Shown here: positions 1 to 20,492 of the stretch, one piece after another
Layout of the letters: the number at the start of each line of letters is the position of its first letter
How positions within the stretch are numbered: position 1 is the stretch's first letter
From: Oscheius onirici
Lineage: Eukaryota; Nematoda; Chromadorea; Rhabditida; Rhabditidae
Assembly (NCBI GenBank): GCA_932521025.1
Contig: OW051469.1
Coordinates: 1,810,398 to 1,874,397, forward strand
Direction of reading: 5' to 3'
Length of the DNA stretch: 64,000 bases
The notes under the pieces: generated by a model
The model's database searches: none
Told to the model about the DNA's origin: nothing
The model's input: only the letters and a program-made list of their open reading frames with translations
Translations under genes and position numbers: made by a program

Positions 1-3000
1 AGACTGTAGCTCTTTCCAATATGGCATCTCGCACCTCGCCGACGATCTCTCTCATTCCCATTGGGTTCTCACGATTAATGTCCGGCCGTTCCACTTCGCC
101 AACTGAAATTGGGAATGATATTGTATTGATTGAGAGTTGGGGCTTGGGAAGCTGATACAGTCAACTCTCGATATAACGTACCCCCCAAGCGCAAACCTGG
201 TACAACCTATTTTTTCCGATTTTCTCGTAAATTTTTTGGCCAAATTCTGGAATCTAATAGAGAAAAATACGAAGAACAATCTGACACAAAAACTAAAAAA
301 AATTGCGAAAGAAAAACCTCGCACCAAATTTGCGCCAACGAAAGTATTTTTTGCGTTTTTCTTCGACAGTTTTCGCAATTTTTTTCAGTTCTTGTGTCAG
401 ATTATTCTTCGTATTTTTCTCTATCAGATTCCGAAATTGTCCGAGAAAATAGAAAAAAATAAGTTACACCAGGTTTGCGCCGGGGGTACGTTATATCGAG
501 AGTTTATTGTAGACGGATAGACAGTGCGACTCAGAGACTGAGGGACAGGGAGACAGACAAAAAAAACATACCAGATAGATCATCCTCAGCAGGAGAGGTC
601 ATATCCTCCGATCGACTCATACGCATCCTCTTCATCCGATGCTCCAGAACTCTGTTTTGAGAGGCTCCGATGGCCATACAATCCTGGGTCAGGATCGCAT
701 CTCCGATGGCCACAATCACGGGCCAGCTTCTTCTGTCCTCGGAAATCCTGTCCTCTGCCGGGACGACCATAATGAGACAGTTTTTCAAGTCCAACTCTTT
801 GACATAAATTCGACTCTTGCAACAGTACCGGTCATCGAAACCGTGACGCTTGAACTGTTCCGCATTGAATGTTTTTTTCTCCTTTTTGTCGGCGTACTGA
901 AATGGGGATGATTTTAAAAGACGGGAAAGATACCATTCGTGTCAGGAGCATTGCGAAAACTTTAGGATCGTGTACGTCAAAGTAGACATTAGAGTAGCGG
1001 CCAAACTCGGAGAAGAAGGCTGTGGAGAAGACGGCGTTTCGGAGTTCTCCTGACGGATCGTCTGAAACGAACAATTAGTTTTTTAAGATTTATAAAGTTT
1101 TTAAAAAAATACGTAAGTCTCGTTGCCTCCCATCAGGGAGGCGCATTCAAAAAGTTAAGTGCACCGCAAGCTATTGTTGTGTCAAAAAAAACTGCAAAAA
1201 TGTTAAATATAAAAAGCAAAAGACTTTTAGTACAAGGGGAATTGAACTGGACGGATATTTGGATTTGAAGTCCGACCTCTTAGCCACTACACTATGCCCA
1301 AATCCCGCCGCTTCTAAGAGTACCTTAGTGGTGAGATCCAAAAATTGGGGGTACTAACGTCACGATCTGTGACAACACGAGACGGGAGTGACATGAGAAT
1401 TTTTATAGTCCGCGGAGAAGGTCAGGATAGTAGTCACTAGATGTAAAATTTTATGCTGAATCCAATGCACTAGGTCTCGAATCTTGGAAATGCTTCTAGA
1501 GCCCGCTATGATCGTTTTAAACTTCATGCAACTATTGAAACCATACACTTTTCTCGACCTTTCATTGTTAACAGTTCATATAATCAATTACGGTCCCGTA
1601 ACTAACCTATAACTTGTGGTTAAGTTAACGGAAATCATGTCTTTTTGCACACCTATATGTTCAGCTGCCTGCTCTCTGACCAGTCTCTCTGTATCGATTA
1701 CATTGGGCTTAGCGGGGGGTGAATGAACGACAGACTCACCGCCAATTTCAAATGTAGGCAAGTGGAGTAGTAGTCGACGAGAGTGTTTCAGAAGAGTGTG
1801 TATGTTGAATGGGTTCTGGATGTAGCTGATCCGCGGGAAGAGGTAGAATCCGTTCTGGAATAATGTCTCTCTGTCTCTCTGACTCTCTTCCTTTCTGTGC
1901 CTCTGACTCTCAGTTCATCTGACTCTCCGACTCTCTGTCTCTCAACCTCTGAACCTCTCCTTCTCAGTCTCTAGTCTTACTGTAACTTACCTTGACCTGT
2001 GCCACCTCCTGAGCTACAGTAGTTGGTCCACAGACGGTCTCTGACGTCAAGAGAAGTAGATATTTGAGAGTATAGTGACAGACAATGTAGTCGTCATCCT
2101 CATCGGCTCTTTTGGACTGTAAGAGAGGGTATGTAATAGTCGTGACCATGAAATGGAAAAGAGAATCTCACTGGCTCCCAATCACAGCGAGATCCGATTC
2201 TCCATTTGACAGTACCCTGACTCTTTCTCTCTCTCTCTATAGGGGGACAGAGACAGTCAATGAGAAGTCTAGATCTGACAGAGTTTGCCCTCTACTAATA
2301 ATCTAGCTATCCCATTGACCGTCTTCTGTCCAGGGAAAAGAAGGGAATTGTGTCTGTCTTTTGAACGAACAGAGAGGCGGAGCATTGGCTCCCCCGACAC
2401 GTGGACATATTTATACGCACATTCATGTGTGGGAAATCGATGCATCGTTTTCAACAGAACGACTTTGTACGATTTGGAATGGGAGAGTGGGGAGAGCGAG
2501 GAAGAGCCAGTTTTTAAAAAGAGAGTCACTGATAGTAACAGTAACAGTAACAGTGATAGTCACAGTAGACATGTGCGCTTAGACCGGCTGCGAAATAAAT
2601 TGCCTTCAGTGCGGCGGGCAAAACAAATGCAGTACGCCATTTTTCTGGGGTTTTTGTGTTTCCCCAGTCATTGTGAACAAATACCAGCTAGTGCAGAAAA
2701 AAATTAGGCAAAAAAGACAAAAAGACAAATCCGCAAAAAAAAATTGAAGTTTCGTACGAAAAACACGAATTTTGTCGTTTTTTCACGAATTTCGTCCTAT
2801 TTTTCGTTTTTCTTTGCAGATTTGTCTTTTTTTTACCTATTTTTTTTCTGTGCTAGTCGGTATTTGTGCACAATGAATGTGGAAACACAAAAAAAAACAG
2901 AAAAAAGCGTGCTGAATTTCTTTTGCCCGCCGCACTGAAGACAATTTTTTCCCAGCCGATCCAAGCGCTCATGTCTAACATAAGTAACAGTGACAAGAAC

Positions 3001-6000
3001 AGTAACAAAACGTACAGTGGAGCAGGGAGTAGTTCCAAAGAGACAGGGCTCATTCCAAGACTCTGTCGACACAAGAAATCCCTGTCTGGGGATGGTCTTC
3101 CTGTTCTGAGGTCTTAACATTTTCAATCAGTTGCTACAGTAACCCGAAACGTACCCTATCAAACTTTCGCAGCAACTGGGCTGGAAGATTATGTATTGCT
3201 GTAACATGGTCCGTCCTTCGACCTCGATCTGTCTGACCAGTCCGATGATCATGTTCTTCGTCCAGGCGACTAAAAATCCTTCTTGTAGACGTCTTTTTAA
3301 GAGTCCGTTCACGAAAGAATCGGCCATTTTGCTGACTCTTTGATAGTCAACCGGGTCGAGTCTCAGATCATCACTGATTTTTAGAGGCAAATGCCAGACA
3401 TGTCTTCTTCCTTCCAGATACTTTGTAATGGCATTGTGCTTCTCGTTCTCGACAGCTAGAGGTATCTCAAAGATGTCCTCTTCGCTTTCGGTGTTTGTCC
3501 ACTGAGCCAGATAGTTGTTGTCCGGCGCATTGTCATATGTGATGAGAATCCGTTCCAGTGGCCGTTTCATTGTAGTCAGGACGAACTCTTCGGGTTCATC
3601 GGGTCTGTAACATATAGTCTGTTTAGAAGGGCGGGTTATTGTAGATTTCTTCATCTCGGGACCAACTCCACCAGTCCTTTAAATTTTAGCGACAGGAATG
3701 CTTATCTCAGTATCATTCACTTTTCTAACGTCATAATTGCAGCAGAAATTCGCGTCCAGCTTTCCCACGTGGCGCAGTGGTATGTTGCTCAATTATAAAT
3801 CTAAACAGAGTTCCAGTTCAATCCCCCAAAACTTTTTTGCCTTTTCATCTAATATTTATCCGTCCCTAACGAGGTTTATCAACACCCCTTTTTGCTAAAA
3901 AAATAGTTTTCACTCTGTCCGATTTCTAAATTTGGAGACCAAATTCAAACGGGGTGCTCTTTTTAAAAGAAGCCTTCGGCTATGCCAAAAATGCCAAGAA
4001 CGCTGCAGGACCAATTGGCATTGGTCCCGTCACGATCTTGCTTATTTTTCATTTTTTGACGCTTTGCACTCGTTTTATCGTTTTCAAACTGTGTTTAATC
4101 GATTCAGCATCAAATTTTACATCAGTTACGTCTATTCTGACATCAAAATTATTGTGCTTTGGAAAGAAAAAAATAGGATAGAACAAAAACAGTTTTCGCC
4201 TTTTCCTTCCAGTTCTGCTATATTTTTGTTATCGGAATGTAGGTATCTGATGCAAAATTTGGTGCCGAATCGATTAAACATGGTTTAGAACCCAAAAAAC
4301 GAGTGTAAACCTTCGAAAATGCGAAAATAAAATTTTTTGAATGAGATCGTGTCGGGACCCGCTGCAATCGTAACGGAACCAGCGCAATTGGTCTCGCAGC
4401 GATTTTTCGAAGCCGGAGACGCGCTTTAAAGGACTGGCGCGGTTGGTCCCGACACGAAGAAATCTACAGTAATCGGCCAAGGAGATTTCTACCCACTACT
4501 CACCCATCTCTCGGCCTGAACTTGAGCTTTGCCAATCCTATCCTTAGTTCCTTCACGACTCTTCGTCTCTCACTGGAACAGATTCCTCCCAAGAAGGCAC
4601 ACTTCATCACCACATAGGGAAGAGTCTGTTCTACTCTGAGCATGTAGAAGTACGAAGGGACGCCGTCCTCTCTCTTCGCCACAAACATAACATACAGCTC
4701 TTCTTCGATGAGGCAGAACGAATTCATATCCAGAAGGAACTGATGGAAGGCGTCCTTCGCCTTCTGGCAGCTGACCTTCTCGTGATGATTTCTCTGCACA
4801 CAAATGTTTCCAAAAGGCTGACAGTACAGGACAGCTCTCTCAATATGAACGTGGACCCATTTTTGCCATTCATCCTGCCGGAGATTGACGACTTCATGCC
4901 AGAAGCGAAGGAATGAAGAGAAGCCTTCCTTGTTCTCTCGTGGGGTACTGTAAGAGTATGGTCAGTCCCGCTGTCTGTATTGAACTTACAATTTTGGGAC
5001 GAGAATACTGTCACTCTGCTCTCCATTTTTCAGTGTCACGTAGCTCTTGAAGTAGAGAGGAATTTGATTGATTCCCTTCGGATACGAGTAGAAGTACGAG
5101 TTCAGGTTAAAAGAATGAAGATGGAGCATGATTCTGTCGGCGAAGGCGATTCTGAAAGCAAAAGTAGGTCGATTGTCCCTATCCCTGTCTCCCACCTTCT
5201 ACAACAATCCTCCAACGAATTGATCAGATGCATCCTCATAGCATTTGCCCGATAGACACACTCTGAACTCTTGCTCAGCTTCATGTCCCTGATCTCGTCT
5301 TGTGGTCCCGCAGCGACTAGATCAACATGAACGGGTCCTTTCTCGTCCGTCACGGGCCATGGGGCATTGATACCGTATTCCAGGACAATCAGAGGACGGA
5401 ATGGGAGGGAAAGATTGATCTGGATCCGGGCATCTTGAAGTTCCACGCTTTTAACAGTGAATCCTTCGCGCAGACGAACGTAGAGGAGTTCTTTGAGGGT
5501 CGAAGTGTAGGTCGTGTTGATCATGACGTGGTAGTCAGTGTTCCTGAATTATATACTTTTGGTTACTGTAGCCAGAGGAGTGTGAAAGTACTGTAAACCG
5601 ACTGTTACCTTGTCAGTCCGGTCATGAGGTTCTTAGGATAGAAAGGCCAAAAATTTCGGATAAACGTCGCTACCAGTCGCTACAGTAACTCGTTATACAG
5701 TAACTGGAACTCCCAGGCCTAAAGCTACAGTAACCGGACGGAAGTTCCAGACGAAAAGCTACAGTAATCAACTCTACAGTAATCTACCAGAGCTCTCCCA
5801 GCCTAAAAACTACAGTAACCTACCGGAAATTTTAGATCAAAACCTACAGTAATCCCTTACTGATCTCAAAACTGAACATGACATCGTTTATCCAAAATTG
5901 TGAGGGAGGCGGACGGTCAGTTACGACTGTGCACCAGCAACCTCGATACGACGCTGATTTTGAAAGTAACTGCGTATCAACGGCTTAGAGTTGGTGCGCT

Positions 6001-8746
6001 ACTTTCAGGAATACGGTACTTTTCATCCAACTTTACTCACTGCTGATAAAGCTCCGCAAAGCCCGGATTGATAGCCTTGATCGACTCAAAGATGTGCTTA
6101 TTCTCCTGCAGGGCACTCTGAAAACTCCAGCAGAGTAGAGCTCGATGGAAAGAGTTCAGAGGAAGGAACTTTTCTGGAAGAGACGGATCCCTCTTGGCGA
6201 CTGTACAGAGACAGTTCGGAAGATAGCCTCCGAATGTGGCTGTGGCCAGGAAGTGAAAGAGATCTCCTGAAGTGACGTGGCCAAAGCAGGGAGCACAGAT
6301 TGGCTTTCCTTTGACTTCGATGAAGGAGCAGGCGACTGTGTAGCCTCTCAATTCACGGAGGATTGTCTGGAGTGATTCCGGAGCAGGCATTCCTGAGACT
6401 CCGTCTGTGATGATGATCACATCTGAAGATATTTGGTAAGGGTGGTGAGAGAGACAGTAACAGAGACAGTGATAGTCACAGGGAAAGCGACAGAGGACAG
6501 TTACAGTAGCAGGGACAGAGATAGTAACTGGCAGAGGAACAGTATGAGAGAGTCACAGTGACAGTAACAGTAATGGGGACAGAGACAGTGATGAGGAGAG
6601 TGACAGAGTCAGGGTTAGGAACAGAGACAGTGAATGACAAAAACAGTAACAGCATGGTTTGTTCAAAAAGTCGACAAAATACAGTACCCGTCATACAGTA
6701 TAGTTTAGCAAGATCAAACAAAAAAAACGAGAGAATATGAGAATAAAAATTGAAAAACGAAGTGAGATTTCCGAATTGAAAACCACCAGTTTGAAAGCGC
6801 GCCAATATGGTTGGTCTCGAACAGAATCAAATGGGTTACTGTATGTCGTCGACTTTTTGAACAAACCATATTAGTGAGTGACAGTAAAAGAGATAGGAAC
6901 AGGTACAGTAACTCAGTGAGAGTTACAGTAACCGACTTAGTGGCAGAGACTGGAACAGTAACGGTAACAGTATGAAAGACAGTGACAATAACTCACTAGA
7001 CTGAGTATTCTCCGGCATCGTCTGAACGACGGTCAGTCCAAGTCGGAGCATGAACATTAGAGCCAGTTCTGGAATAATATAGCCTTCTCCTCTTGCCTCC
7101 ACCCTCGTAGACTTGCGTTTCTTCCCGGATACGGTAGAATCACTAAATTCTCCAGTTCAGTTGATTTAGAGGTCTAAAAACCTACAAGACACGCTTCGGG
7201 ACGGCATTTATCGAATCTGAGAGAGGGATCACATAGTCGGGAACCCTAAAAAAAATTAGCTAAAACTTAAAGGAAAGGAGACTTACACCTCAAAAAGACC
7301 GCCTTTGATCCAAGAGGACGTTTTCTCTCCCGTTGTTTCTTCAGAACTGACAGTCGAGAAGCTCTCATTTGCACAGGTCGAGTCCAGTCGATTCTTATGT
7401 CTCCTTCTGATCAGAGCCCATTTCCGCATTACTGACTGTGAGAATCTGTACAGCCTCGTCTTGATCATTTTCCATTTTCTGTCGACTTCAGTCAAGACAG
7501 CTTCGACATTGCGATGAGTCAAGAGGACGCCGCTCACAATGGTCAAATCCTCTTCGAAGGCCAAAAAGGGCACGAAAATTATGACGCTGGCATAGATGTG
7601 CGGCTCGTAGACGGAATGGGAGCCGGGGATTGTGAACTAAAGTGTTTTTTTGAGTTTCCCTCGTTTTTAGACTTACGGGCTTGGTGACGGATTCTAGACT
7701 GGTCCTGAGACATTCTATGAGTTTGTTGTAGAGACAGCAATCTGTCTCGTCGTCTGCGACGATAATCGAGGGACTAAGCTCGAGGACATAAACTTGGCGG
7801 TAGTAGCGAGAGATGTAGACTACCTAGAAATGAAGCAATGCGTGCATTTTCTTGTCTGGACTAAAGGTAAACTTTTCTCTGGCGACTCTACCTTCACTAT
7901 TCTCTTGCCAACTTGTTTGTGCTATTTCAGCTCTCTAGCACGGCAAATGTCTCCACAACTCGCATCCTGATGTTATAACTTTTTCAAACCCTGTTGATCT
8001 TATCACGGAAGTACAGTTTGAACAAAGAGTTCGACGAGAAAAACTGTGTCACACGAAAGGATCGGAAAAGAAGAATCAGGAGAAGCTAGACCTTTTGATG
8101 GCTACTCAATGGCTCTGTCTCTCTCCGTATGAGCACGAAAGCCGAAACTTCGCTGAATCCTTCGCGAAACTGCCGAGCTACCGACTATCATAGCTGCTTG
8201 TTCGATATTTTCTGGCCAGAAAACGAATCGTTCAGCAGCATATATTTTTCAGAGGGTCGGAACCGTTTTCACTACCTACAGGACGTCAGGTCTACCTATT
8301 TTTAGTTTTTGTTACGCATCCTTCAGTTATAAATTTTTTTTTGCTCTCCTATCCTGTTTTGACTATAAAGCATAAAACCTTCTCCAAAAAGTTCTCACCT
8401 TCGTTTCCGTCGTAACCCTAAACTCCTGTCCAATCAGCACTTCCGTCGCTGTTCCGTCCTTTGGCACCACTCCTACAACTGCCATTTCTTTGTCCTTCTC
8501 ATTCTGAACTTTCTTTAAAATTCCTTTTTTGATTAATCCACCTTAAAATCGAGCTCCTCCACCTCTACATTCTTGTTAATATGGTCGAAAAACCAGTGGG
8601 CCCTGGCATTTCTTGATACCCGGAAATCTTTGCCCATATAGACGAAAATTTCGTCCGCTTCTCGGTAAGCTTAAAATTGTATCGGTTTACTCGTGAAATT
8701 TTTTGAAAAACTAACTTTTTTCATTTTCCAGCGATTGCGTAGCCAT
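1..8746 (-). CDS. szt2: SZT2, KICSTOR complex scaffold (5' part; 3' end lies outside the window)
   Basis: Seen: exons read from about 8746 down to 570 match the N-terminal part of SZT2, the very large scaffold that anchors GATOR1 to lysosomes and restrains TORC1 when amino acids are low. The start ATG (8744-8746) opens a short exon that splices in frame into one containing YMGKDFRVSRNARAHWFFDH, the SZT2 N-terminal signature. Further exons: 8506-8401, about 7824-7680, 7636-7287, 7140-7005 (ending LALMFMLRLGLTVVQTMPEN), 6423-6040 (VIIITDGVSGMP, then YTVACSFIEVKGKPICAPCFGH), 5545-5190 (YVRLREGFTVKSVEL), 5150-5000, 4944-4503 (FLRFWHEVVNLRQDEWQKW), 3656-3130 (MKRPLERILITYDNAP, ITKYLEGRRHVWHLP), about 2090-1990, about 1860-1750, about 1065-950 and 904-571. 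The order follows the human protein. Exons below 3130 are placed by splice signals and open frame only. Introns are packed with repeats. Family function is established knowledge; exon edges are my reading. Confidence 0.85.
156..511. mobile_element. MITE-like palindromic element with CAGT termini and TA target sites
   Basis: A 352-bp inverted repeat (158-509) with TA on both sides. The left end reads CAGTCAACTCTCGATATAAC and the right end, reverse-complemented, reads CAATAAACTCTCGATATAAC. Both continue into ACGTACCCCC and a shared GCGCAAACCTGGT block. CAGT ends plus a TA duplication are typical of pogo/Tc2-type non-autonomous elements. It contains no transposase. It lies within or just beyond the last visible exons of SZT2. 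Confidence 0.8.
1206..1300 (-). repeat. tRNA-derived SINE-like repeat, copy 1 (antisense)
   Basis: Reverse-complemented, this carries an A-box-like TAGTGTAGTGGC, a GGACTTCAAATCC arm, a B-box-like AGTTCAATTCC, and then an A-rich tail with CTTTTGCTTTTTAT. The two ends do not pair as an acceptor stem, so it is not a functional tRNA. The same head-plus-tail plan recurs at five other places in the window. It lies in an SZT2 intron. Confidence 0.6.
1866..1975. repeat. Low-complexity (CTCTGTCTCTCTGACT) tract
   Basis: An imperfect pyrimidine-rich tract built from CTCTGTCTCT and CTCTGACTCT units in an SZT2 intron. The same sequence type recurs at 22580-22645, 58756-58992 and, on the other strand, 32341-32575. 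Confidence 0.7.
2567..2977. mobile_element. Foldback element, about 410 bp, in an SZT2 intron
   Basis: The arms begin AGACATGTGCGC and end GCGCTCATGTCT. Inside them are paired blocks CTTCAGTGCGGCGGGCAAAA and its complement TTTTGCCCGCCGCACTGAAG, then TTTTTGTGTTTCC and GGAAACACAAAAA, with an AT-rich centre. No coding capacity. The GCGGCGGGC(T/A)AAAA block resembles the termini of the nested element at 30420-31297, which suggests a related family. Confidence 0.75.
3769..3860 (+). repeat. tRNA-derived SINE-like repeat, copy 2
   Basis: GTGGCGCAGTGGTATG (A-box-like) is followed about 40 bp later by AGTTCAATCCCCC (B-box-like), then an A-rich run and CTTTTTTGCCTTTTCATC. It lies in an SZT2 intron. 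There is no paired acceptor stem. Confidence 0.6.
3935..4470. repeat. Degenerate long inverted repeat in an SZT2 intron
   Basis: The left side (for example GTCACGATCTTGCTTATTTT, CACTCGTTTTATCG, AATCGATTCAGCAT) is matched imperfectly and in inverted order by the right side (TGCCGAATCGATT, AAAACGAGTGTAAAC, GAATGAGATCGTGTC). This is probably an old foldback element. It has no defensible coding content. Confidence 0.45.
5676..5855. repeat. Cluster of CTACAGTAA motifs
   Basis: Seven CTACAGTAA or TACAGTAA words occur within 180 bp, at irregular spacing, separated by CCGGAAGTTCCAG-like or CCTAAAAC spacers, in an intron of SZT2. The motif and its complement TTACTGTAG are scattered over the whole window, mostly outside exons. 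Confidence 0.6.
6430..6650. repeat. Low-complexity (ACAGTAAC / GAGACAGTGA) tract
   Basis: Imperfect repeats of GAGACAGTAACAG and related hexamers fill the SZT2 intron just upstream of the palindromic element at 6654. Comparable tracts lie at 2520-2560, 33395-33450 and 53035-53320. Confidence 0.65.
6654..6869. mobile_element. MITE-like palindrome, TGTTCAAAAAGTCGAC ends
   Basis: The left end is ATGGTTTGTTCAAAAAGTCG and the right end is its near-exact inverse, GACTTTTTGAACAAACCAT, about 216 bp overall. The ends match those of the elements at 51117 and 56541 (TGGTCTGTTCAAAAA core), so this is one family. It lies in an SZT2 intron and has no coding potential. Confidence 0.75.
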
Positions 8747-8996
8747 TTTTTTGCTAACTAGTCGTCTTACATACTCTGCAGCAGGTTTGAAATTTAAAGC
8801 GATTGAAAGATATTTTTAAGCGGAAAAAAGCCATAAATCGATAAAAAAAAAGGCTTTAAAACGAAAATTTCATTATTTCTAGTATAATCACACGTACTTG
8901 AGTACCGGAATAAAAAAGGGCACTTTTTTAGACCCGTCATCTTCGGAGGCTTCTGAGAATGTCGTAGGGGTTCCATTTCTGAAGATTAGGCCATTT

Positions 8997-17094
<8,098 letters not shown>

Positions 17095-18428
17095 TGTAGG
17101 ATGCTTTGAAAACTCGGAATTGTATGGGAAACATTGAAAAATTTAAGAAAAATGAGTGGAAGACGTTTGCTGACAAGCCTAAGCCTCTTGAACGCTTGCA
17201 TAAGCGTATTCCATGTATTGCTAGCATTTTTTTCGGATTTTTGTTGGCTAAAAATAATAAACAGCTAGAAAGACTTTTTAGTCGATCAAAGCGAAAAAAA
17301 AGTAGAAATTTGAAGGGACATCTGCTCTATTGCGAATTGCCGCGGTCACATTTACCGCAAATGGTAAACAAATACAGTCCAGATTGTTGCTATTGTTGAC
17401 AATTGTTTTTTGACTAATTTAGAGGAAAAGAGCAACAAATTGTGCAAAAAATTTAGAAAAATAAGCAGAAAAATAATGGAGAACGAGAAGAGTCGAAGAC
17501 TTTGACAGGAACTGGATATTTTTCAAACTGACGCCTAAAAGTTGAAAGCGCATACGCAAAAGTGCGTAAAATTGACGAAATCCCGTATTTTGCATTGTTA
17601 TGCTCATTTTTCTTGTTTGAAAATTGCCAGAAAGCTGTGGGGAAATCCACTTTAAATTGCTCCCAGGTCTCTGTGTGTGTTAGTGTGTCTGTCTGAAGCT
17701 TTAATTGGCAATCAAAATGGAGCAATTTGTGCGCACAATTAAGGGGAAAGGAGTTAGTGTAACAAGTTTAGATTAGATAAGTCAATTTGAATGGACTTTC
17801 ATTTTTTTTGACTTTCAGTTTCCAGACAGTAAAGAATCAAGTGCGGGTTAGGAATACGGGAAAGCGTTCAGGAGGGTTTCTACTATAACTTTAGCTCCGA
17901 CGGGGTGAACAAGAGAACAGGGATAGGGGAGAACAGGAGCACGTGGAAATAGGGACAGGGAGATCAGCAGGATATGTACACGGAAATTACATGAAGGGAT
18001 ACAGGGACGACAGGAGGGAAAAATTAGACGAAAGGGGTCATGGCGATAGGAACGTCGTAAGTGGTAGAGAAAGAAAAAAAACAGATGACAACGGATAGGA
18101 GAAGACAAACACATTGCAGAATGCAGGGGTGGACAGAGAGAATGTGCCGAGAAAGTTGAAACAAGGCAGGACAGAGGAACAGAAGGACAGGAACATAATT
18201 GATCTGGAGAGGGATCAGATAGCAAACTGTTAATTGTTTTCTGTTTTGAAACGGACAAACTAAGTCACTTAGCCCCGGAGGGGCGTAGCACAACTTGTAA
18301 TATAATATACTTTCTTCCATTTCTGTCAATCTGTAACAAAAAAACCTCTTGACAGGACAAATAATTTATGCATAACGTGAGACGACAACAGAAGCCAGAC
18401 GATTGTGCGTGAGTATCACTTTTTTGGA
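17095..18428. other. Spacer between smc-5 and beta-tubulin
   Basis: This should hold the smc-5 promoter and the tubulin 3' UTR, as both genes are on the minus strand. The sequence is AT-rich to AG-rich. The open frames in it do not look like protein and lack family signatures. No RNA gene or repeat family was recognised. Confidence 0.5.

Positions 18429-20492
<2,064 letters not shown>

Noticed and set aside
130-520. Overlapping frames of 110-127 residues at the window start
   Set aside because: They lie inside the CAGT-ended palindromic element; both strands are equally open because of its AT-rich inverted arms.
1206-1300. A possible selenocysteine-type tRNA (TCA anticodon loop CTTCAAA)
   Set aside because: No paired acceptor stem, no long variable arm, and the head-tail structure is shared with five other SINE-like copies.
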